This document shows positions 58,508 through 64,000 of a stretch of 64,000 nucleotides of DNA, piece after piece (the stretch's first letter is position 1; every line of letters starts with the position of its first letter). The DNA lies in NCBI GenBank assembly GCA_965601825.1, contig OZ271839.1, positions 2,356,001 through 2,420,000 of the forward strand, read 5' to 3'. A program made the translations under genes and the position numbers. The DNA comes from HXMU1420-13 sp965601825. Lineage in GTDB: Bacteria > Bacteroidota > Rhodothermia > Balneolales > Balneolaceae. The notes beneath the pieces were generated by a model. That model ran no database searches, was not told where the DNA came from, and worked only from the letters and a program-made list of their open reading frames with translations.

Positions 58508-60547
58508 ATGAACAGTAAGTTGTACCAATTACTGCTAATATCAGTATTAATTTGCTTCAGCGCGATTCCCAATCTTTCAGCACAAAGCTCTAATAATTTT
58601 ATTAGTTCTAGTTTACTTGAAATTGCAGGTAGTACAATAATTGAAGATTGGAAAGGTATATCTGGTGACGATTTTAGTTGGCTGAACGATTCGACAGATA
58701 CAGATAATTGGTTCAGTTTTGAGAATAACGTATCAAATCCAAATTCACTTGATAATTGGGAGGGTATTGGATGGTTTAAAACTTCTATAACCATAGATGA
58801 AACACTGATCGGAATTCCACTAGCCGTACAATTCACCGAGAATTATGGCGCAGCTGAATTATACATTAATGGTAATTTAGTAGATAGATTGGGTTCAGTA
58901 TCAAGATTTGCAGAAAATAGTATTTCAGAATTAGATCATTTCCCTCAGATTATTCAATTCAGCGATACAACCGAACATATTATTAGTGTTCGATATTCAA
59001 ATCACAATATAGCTGGATTCAATAAAATTGATCTTTCAGGTGGGTTTGAGCTCACTATATTTGATTATGAATCTTATCTGAATTCTGAAGACCAAAAGAG
59101 CCGTACTAACACGCATATAATCACAATAATTGCATTTCTAGCTTCTCTTGGTATAGTTCATCTGCTATTATTGATCTTCTATCCGGCTGGACAAAGGAAT
59201 TTCTACTTCACATTTATTGCCGCCTCAATTTCAGTGTTTACCTTATCACTTTATGCGGTGGATTTATTTCAAACACCAAATACATTGATAATCGCGGCTT
59301 ATGCAAAAGAACTTGCATGGTTCTTTATTTATTTATGTATTCTGAAGTTTTCCTATTCATTCCTAGAAGAAAGTAGTCCAAAACAATTACTTGTTCTCCT
59401 GATCGTTGCGTTAGCGGTTACAATTCTATCAGTATTTACGAAGATCTCCATTGAGCTTATCAGATCTATTGTATCACTGGTTGTGTTGCTTGAATATCTT
59501 CGAATTATAGCAATGCAAAAGTTTCAAAAGCAGCCCGTCGATCTATTGTTAATTGGAATATTGGGCTTCATTATTTTGATATTCTTAAATAGAAATGAGT
59601 TTTTAGACTTTTGGTTTGATGGATTTCCATTTTTAAATAATACTGTAGCAATTGCCTTTCTAACGGCGTCCATTTCTTTCTATTTACTTAGAGATTTTGC
59701 TAAAGCACAAACCAAGCTTGAGTACAAATACCTGGAGGTTCAACATCTCTCTGCACGATCTATTGATCAGGAAAAGCGAAATAAAGAGAAAGAATTCAAA
59801 CAAAAACTGCTTGAAGCTGAAAATGAACGCAAAACAGCAGAATTAGAAGAAGCAAGAAAGCTTCAGCTTTCTATGCTGCCAACAACCATTCCATCTTCTA
59901 ATTATTGGGATATGGCAGTGAAAATGGAAACAGCTTATGAAGTAGGTGGTGATTACTATGATTTTTATGAAATATCTGATGAAGAATTTATTGGAGCAGT
60001 TGGGGATGCTACCGGACATGGGATGAAATCTGGGATAATTGTAGCAACTGTAAAAAGTAATTTCTATTCGGCAATTGGTACGAGTTCACTTGTTGAAACA
60101 CTTAAAAAGATCTCTGATGGCATCAGAAACCTTGACTTAAAAATGCTTTATATGGGGCTGATGCTTTTTAGAGCTAAAAAACATCACTTAAATTTTACAT
60201 CAGCTGGAATGCCACAGGCTTTTTGGTATAAAGCGTCACAGAATAAGGTTGAAGAAATAGTTATTAAAGCAATGCCTCTTGGTGTACCTGTGGATTTTCC
60301 ATATAAAGAAGTCAATATCGATGCGCAAAAAGGGGATGTATTAGTTTTCTTGTCTGATGGAATTGTTGAACTCTTTAATCCAAAAAGAGAACAACTAGGT
60401 GAAGAAGCAGTCATTGAAGTCTTATCAAAAAATGCCGGAAAAAAATCAGAGGTAATACTTCAAAAACTATTCCTGTTAAAGGAAAAATGGAGTAATGGAG
60501 CTCCGCAGGAAGATGATGTAACTATTTTAGTAATGAAGGCTGTTTGA
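58508..60547 (+). CDS. membrane-bound SpoIIE/PP2C-type serine phosphatase with 7TM sensor
   Basis: A 679-residue protein. A Sec signal is followed by a periplasmic beta-sandwich (about 40-190), then seven transmembrane helices (about 200-395, 7TMR-DISM-like), a coiled-coil (about 410-450), and a C-terminal SpoIIE domain: RKLQLSMLPTTI, EVGGDYYDFYEI and GAVGDATGHGMKSG, with the metal-binding Asp residues present. By analogy it removes phosphate from an anti-anti-sigma factor in partner switching; no such gene is in this window. A terminator follows. Confidence 0.9.
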   Translation: MNSKLYQLLLISVLICFSAIPNLSAQSSNNFISSSLLEIAGSTIIEDWKGISGDDFSWLNDSTDTDNWFSFENNVSNPNSLDNWEGIGWFKTSITIDETLIGIPLAVQFTENYGAAELYINGNLVDRLGSVSRFAENSISELDHFPQIIQFSDTTEHIISVRYSNHNIAGFNKIDLSGGFELTIFDYESYLNSEDQKSRTNTHIITIIAFLASLGIVHLLLLIFYPAGQRNFYFTFIAASISVFTLSLYAVDLFQTPNTLIIAAYAKELAWFFIYLCILKFSYSFLEESSPKQLLVLLIVALAVTILSVFTKISIELIRSIVSLVVLLEYLRIIAMQKFQKQPVDLLLIGILGFIILIFLNRNEFLDFWFDGFPFLNNTVAIAFLTASISFYLLRDFAKAQTKLEYKYLEVQHLSARSIDQEKRNKEKEFKQKLLEAENERKTAELEEARKLQLSMLPTTIPSSNYWDMAVKMETAYEVGGDYYDFYEISDEEFIGAVGDATGHGMKSGIIVATVKSNFYSAIGTSSLVETLKKISDGIRNLDLKMLYMGLMLFRAKKHHLNFTSAGMPQAFWYKASQNKVEEIVIKAMPLGVPVDFPYKEVNIDAQKGDVLVFLSDGIVELFNPKREQLGEEAVIEVLSKNAGKKSEVILQKLFLLKEKWSNGAPQEDDVTILVMKAV

Positions 60548-60552
60548 TAAAG

Positions 60553-60584
60553 AAACCCGAACCGGTCAAAGTTCGGGTTTTTCT
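60553..60584 (+). terminator. rho-independent terminator of the SpoIIE gene
   Basis: AAACCCGAAC-cggtcaaa-GTTCGGGTTT is a perfect 10-bp stem followed by TTC and T. It lies 5 bp after the stop codon. Confidence 0.88.
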
Positions 60585-60593
60585 TTAGGGCAT

Positions 60594-60617
60594 TTGGTGC
60601 TTTGCAGCATCCAAAAG
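60594..60617 (+). repeat. bulged hairpin after the terminator
   Basis: TTTGGTGC and GCATCCAAA pair with one bulge. The rest of the gap to mltG (to 60734) contains a GC-rich patch and a T-run, but no gene and no tRNA-like fold was found. Confidence 0.3.
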
Positions 60618-60734
60618 CTCGTTTGCTCTTCGCGGCGTGGGTACGGTAGGGTAAAAGTAAGGTTGCGAACTTTTTTTAACGATGTTTGCTTTTTACATAT
60701 AGCAACCATTTACTGAAGTTTGATATCTTGCAGT

Positions 60735-61802
60735 ATGAACTTATTTCGTTATCTGTCTTTACGAAAATTTGAATTTTTAATCGGGCTTCTCGCGTTTATT
60801 CTGATAACCGTACTCGTTTTTGGATCTCGTCAATTACGACTTGGATCTAGTATTGCTTTTTATTTTCAGAGCAATACTGAAATACAACTAAGCGAATCCG
60901 TAAATATTGATCAGCTTATTGAATTACTTTCTGAAGTGGACGCTGATTTTGATGAAAATGAGCTTAGGTGGGCAACCCGATTGTTAGGCTGGAGAATTTT
61001 TAAACCGGGTAATTATGGGCTTACAGGCGCTTATTCATATGAGGTTTTTTTATCTAAATTAGCCCTCGGTATTCAGGATCCAATAAATGTTGTTATTCTA
61101 CCAGGCATTACTGAAGAGCGATTCATTGAGACCTTATCATCCAGACTAAAATTTGACTCAACCGAAATTGCAGGTGTATTTCAGGATAGTGTTTTTCTGG
61201 CTGAACAGAATCTTACAAAAGAAGAGTTACTAGGCAGGATGTTGCCAGAGACCTACTTAATGTATTGGACATCAAAGCCTAAAGAAGTGGTTAGAAGAAT
61301 TCTTCGTGAGTTTGATGATCTTGTTACTCAAACCTATTCCGACGAAGCAGCTTCGCAGGATAAAACAATTGAACAGATTTTAACTATGGCATCTATTGTT
61401 GAATGGGAAGCTAAATTAGAAGATGAGAAGGCAGTTATTAGTGGTTTGTATTGGAACAGAATTGAAAGAAGGATGAGGCTTGAGGCTGACCCAACTGTTA
61501 ACTTTGCGTTAGGGGAGCGAAGAAGGCTTTTATTCGAAGATTATAGATTTGAACATCCATACAACACATACAGGAGAAGAGGACTGCCTCCCGGTCCAAT
61601 CACAAATCCAAGCTTATCAACAATAGTTGCAACTTTGCGACCAGCAGAGCATGACTATTTATATATGGTTGCTAATCCTGAAGGGGGACATGAGTTCTCA
61701 ACAACATTTGAAGAACATCAGGTTGCTTCTGAGAAATGGAGAAAATGGATACGGGAACAGTATCGAATTAAAAGGAGTCAGGAACAGGTAGACTCTGATT
61801 AA
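60735..61802 (+). CDS. mltG: endolytic murein transglycosylase MltG
   Basis: A 355-residue protein with one N-terminal transmembrane helix (about 12-30) and the MltG domain. The catalytic Glu is probably Glu223 in MASIVEWEAKLED (usual ASIVEKE), and LEADPTVNFALG, YNTYRRRGLPPGPI and NPSLSTI are present. It cuts nascent glycan strands near the membrane. The ATG at 60735 is used instead of a TTG 15 bp upstream. Its stop shares TTAA with the convergent gene. Confidence 0.93.
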   Translation: MNLFRYLSLRKFEFLIGLLAFILITVLVFGSRQLRLGSSIAFYFQSNTEIQLSESVNIDQLIELLSEVDADFDENELRWATRLLGWRIFKPGNYGLTGAYSYEVFLSKLALGIQDPINVVILPGITEERFIETLSSRLKFDSTEIAGVFQDSVFLAEQNLTKEELLGRMLPETYLMYWTSKPKEVVRRILREFDDLVTQTYSDEAASQDKTIEQILTMASIVEWEAKLEDEKAVISGLYWNRIERRMRLEADPTVNFALGERRRLLFEDYRFEHPYNTYRRRGLPPGPITNPSLSTIVATLRPAEHDYLYMVANPEGGHEFSTTFEEHQVASEKWRKWIREQYRIKRSQEQVDSD

Positions 61803-63556
61803 CGCCTGCGTCTGAAATCCGGATTTAATTCAACCTGAAGAGAATCTGGTGGTATTTCAATTTCGAATTTTTGGATTAAGCTATCCACTGATATTGATTC
61901 GTTTACGTGAGTGCCATTAAAACTAACATCAATACTTAAACCTTGAAATCCGGATAAATCTTTAAGGTTATCTCTTAATAAAGCAGGATTTTTTACCCGT
62001 GTAAGTTGATCAAGCATAATGGTTGCAGCATCATAGCCTATATAAGCAAACTGGTTTGGATCAGTCTGAAATCGAATCCTAAATTCTGATATAAATTCTC
62101 TGGACTCCGAACTACTTGTGTCAATATCAAAAGTTCTGGTGAAATATAAATTCGTTGAGTCGAGTCTACGAACCTCCATGTCAACTTCTTGCCACTCTTC
62201 CGATCCGAATATGGCAACATCGCTTCTCATGGCTTCTAAATCTGTAAGTAGACTCTCAATTAAAGTCTGAGCAATAGTCCCTGTAAATGGTGCATATATA
62301 GCTTTTACCATTGCAACAGAATCCAGTGTATCTGTTGTGAAGAACTGTGTGTAATCACGAATATCGTAACCTAGTTCTTCAAAATTTTCTTCGAAATAAT
62401 ATTCCACATATCCACCCAAACGTTCAGCTTCATGACGAAAAGCTCTAGCTGCAGGGGCTCCTAAAGATCTGGCCTCAGCAATTACGCCAAGTGTATCGTA
62501 TCCTAATGCAATCGCTTCACGTGCCATTATTTTGCCTTGAGTACCAAATGCAGGATTCAATTGGAAAACAAAGTTATTGTACAAATCCAGGCTATCAGCA
62601 TTTGCAAGTGGAAGAAGAATTGGGATTTCATATTCTTCTGCAAGATTTGAGAAGTCTTTTGCGACCTGTGAAAACATTGGACCAATTATAGCATCTACAT
62701 TTTCTTTAAACACAAAGTCAGAAATGATTGCCTCAGGTGATATAACACCTGTGTTTGTACTTCTATAAGTTATAAAAGCTTTTTGATCAGCGTTTTCTCG
62801 ATTAAATTGTTCAATAGCAACCTGAATACCATAATACAGATGTTGAGGGATATCATATTCTAAAGATTCAAATTCAAACTCAGGTAGAACTACGCCAATA
62901 TTATAAGCCATTCCACGTGGTGCAGAATATGGATAATTTGCACGAACTCGATTCGAATAAGAAACAGAATCAGATAATTGAGTTTTGATTCTATTTAATC
63001 TTAGTGGATTGGAAGAAACTGCTGATTCTTCATACAAATCAAGTAATAATGTTGCAGTTGTAAATTCAACCTTATCTAAGGAAAACTCCAGTATATCTAA
63101 TCGAATTTCATCTTCAGAAACAGATTTAAAAACTTCAAACCTTTGATTAGGTGTTAGAAACCCAATGATATCACCATACATTAGTTCTGCTGATCTTTTA
63201 ATTGGTGATGGAGGGCTAGTTAGACTTATCTCATGCAACACTTCTAATGCGTTTGCAAAGTTTCTAAGTTGAAATTGAGCAAGTGCTGTTGTGTACATCG
63301 CATCGAAATACCAATCTTCGTTTTCGGCCAGATCAAAATCACGAAGTACATTAATTGCTTTTAGATAGTTACGTTCTGCAAAATGACTTTTACCAAGGAA
63401 AAGTTGTGATTCTTGCCCATCAACACGTTCAAATACGAAAATAGCTCGTTCGAAATCACCTTGTTCATAAAGGTCTTTCCCCATTTCAATTGATTGTGCA
63501 AATGTTGCTTGAATGAAAACAAGCCCTAGGAATAATGTGGTAAGTATTTTTTTCAT
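61799..63556 (-). CDS. TPR/periplasmic-binding-protein fusion (LpoA-like or ABC-type solute-binding)
   Basis: A 585-residue exported protein with a signal ending ATFAQ. The N-terminal third (about 20-200) is helical with TPR-like motifs (GDFERAIFVFERVDGQESQL). The rest is a type 1 periplasmic-binding fold of the Leu/Ile/Val family (YNIGVVLPEFEF, NVDAIIGPMFSQV, PILLPLANADSLD). The arrangement matches penicillin-binding-protein activators such as LpoA and also branched-chain amino acid receptors. No permease is near; convergence with mltG makes a peptidoglycan role attractive. Confidence 0.85.
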   Translation of the reverse strand: MKKILTTLFLGLVFIQATFAQSIEMGKDLYEQGDFERAIFVFERVDGQESQLFLGKSHFAERNYLKAINVLRDFDLAENEDWYFDAMYTTALAQFQLRNFANALEVLHEISLTSPPSPIKRSAELMYGDIIGFLTPNQRFEVFKSVSEDEIRLDILEFSLDKVEFTTATLLLDLYEESAVSSNPLRLNRIKTQLSDSVSYSNRVRANYPYSAPRGMAYNIGVVLPEFEFESLEYDIPQHLYYGIQVAIEQFNRENADQKAFITYRSTNTGVISPEAIISDFVFKENVDAIIGPMFSQVAKDFSNLAEEYEIPILLPLANADSLDLYNNFVFQLNPAFGTQGKIMAREAIALGYDTLGVIAEARSLGAPAARAFRHEAERLGGYVEYYFEENFEELGYDIRDYTQFFTTDTLDSVAMVKAIYAPFTGTIAQTLIESLLTDLEAMRSDVAIFGSEEWQEVDMEVRRLDSTNLYFTRTFDIDTSSSESREFISEFRIRFQTDPNQFAYIGYDAATIMLDQLTRVKNPALLRDNLKDLSGFQGLSIDVSFNGTHVNESISVDSLIQKFEIEIPPDSLQVELNPDFRRRR

Positions 63557-63602
63557 GCAGATATTTTTGCTCTCTTACACCAATTTTCTTTAGAAATGTT
63601 CT

Positions 63603-64000
63603 TTATTCCCACTCAATTGTTGCAGGAGGTTTTGAACTAATATCGTAAACGACTCGATTAATGCCCTTTATTTCATTAATTATACGATTAGATACATGTG
63701 CCTGGAATTCATACGGAAGATGCGCCCAATCAGCAGTCATACCATCAAGACTGGTAACAGCGCGTAAAGCGACTGTAAATTCATATGTTCTTTCATCGCC
63801 CATTACACCTACGCTTTGAACAGGCAACAAAACAACTAATGCTTGCCAGACTTCACTGTATAAGTGATGAGCTTTTAATTCATCAATAAAGATTTTATCG
63901 GCATCTCTAAGAAGATCAAGCTTATCTTTACTTAAATCTCCAATTACACGAATTCCTAAACCAGGTCCTGGGAATGGATGTCTGGCAATGAAATGCTCAG
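63603..64000 (-). CDS. guaA: GMP synthase, C-terminal part (5' end beyond the window)
   Basis: The frame is open to the right edge and ends IEWE. The visible part is the GMP_synt_C dimerisation domain: RHPFPGPGLGIRV, VLLPVQSVGVMGDERTYEF, ALRAVTSLDGMTADWA and YDISSKPPATIEWE, all typical of GuaA. It converts XMP to GMP with glutamine. The ATP-binding and amidotransferase domains lie outside the window. Confidence 0.95.
   Translation of the reverse strand, partial: EHFIARHPFPGPGLGIRVIGDLSKDKLDLLRDADKIFIDELKAHHLYSEVWQALVVLLPVQSVGVMGDERTYEFTVALRAVTSLDGMTADWAHLPYEFQAHVSNRIINEIKGINRVVYDISSKPPATIEWE

Noticed and set aside
60585..60734. GC-rich patch before mltG as a tRNA or known riboswitch
   Set aside because: No cloverleaf, T-loop or known riboswitch core could be drawn; only a bulged hairpin was found.

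Overview
The window looks like chromosomal DNA from a marine or halophilic member of the Bacteroidota/Rhodothermota/Balneolota side of the tree, most likely a Balneola-like bacterium. This is inferred from low GC, the YbeY active site with a third Asp ligand, GT117 (DUF2723), DUF5777 and TIGR03643 proteins, and the carotenoid tailoring genes; no rRNA or other marker gene is present to settle it. I saw no phage, plasmid, transposase, CRISPR array, rRNA or tRNA. The DNA is gene-dense: ATGA overlaps are common, and several convergent genes share stop codons.

Layout. 1-3.2 kb: a cell-wall M23 peptidase (cut by the window edge) and an xer-hpf-hprK operon. 3.3-6.2 kb: a carotenoid tailoring cluster (GT2 glycosyltransferase, CrtC-type hydratase, acyltransferase), followed by an O-methyltransferase. 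6.9-14.8 kb: a copper island with a DUF2892 protein, a multicopper oxidase carrying a C-terminal CopB-like barrel, a Met/His-rich exported protein, a copper P1B-ATPase, an HMA-AraC fusion regulator and a divergent TPR lipoprotein. 14.8-18.3 kb: a light/DNA-repair group with a mini-ferredoxin, an FeS-BCP-type photolyase lacking its cluster cysteines, a DUF2256 zinc-ribbon protein, an apparently domain-permuted photolyase homologue and a TIGR03643 protein; the last three overlap as one operon. 18.6-28.2 kb: housekeeping genes (RNA methyltransferase, FKBP, CoA-binding protein, YajQ, DUF971), a Rieske oxygenase/FAD oxidoreductase pair, a subtilase lipoprotein and DUF445.

28.3-34.4 kb: a MarR-MFP-RND-TolC efflux operon. 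34.4-34.8 kb: a non-coding stretch with a ybeY pseudogene fragment and a leader that can form alternative hairpins and could hide the ribosome-binding site of a small gene. 35.1-40.8 kb: a CheB-CheR-PAS-kinase-receiver hybrid and its partner receiver-kinase. 41-51.9 kb: YbeY, a GT117 protein, an SNF transporter, a bPH2 protein, exported MsrB, an LA_2272-type repeat protein, a voltage-gated K+ channel, cyclophilin, a PagL-like deacylase and a cold-shock protein. 52-60.5 kb: exported proteins of unknown function, receiver-kinase and receiver-GAF proteins, a DUF2752/TM2 membrane pair, a cytochrome c-YceI-DUF5777 operon, and an HD protein with a SpoIIE phosphatase. 60.7-64 kb: MltG, a TPR/periplasmic-binding-protein fusion and the end of guaA.

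A recurring theme is small intergenic palindromic elements of several families, concentrated at 12-23 kb. In several places their ends supply the stop codon of the neighbouring gene. The most interesting systems are the photolyase operon, the copper island with its two domain fusions, and the possible RNA switch at 34.67-34.80 kb.
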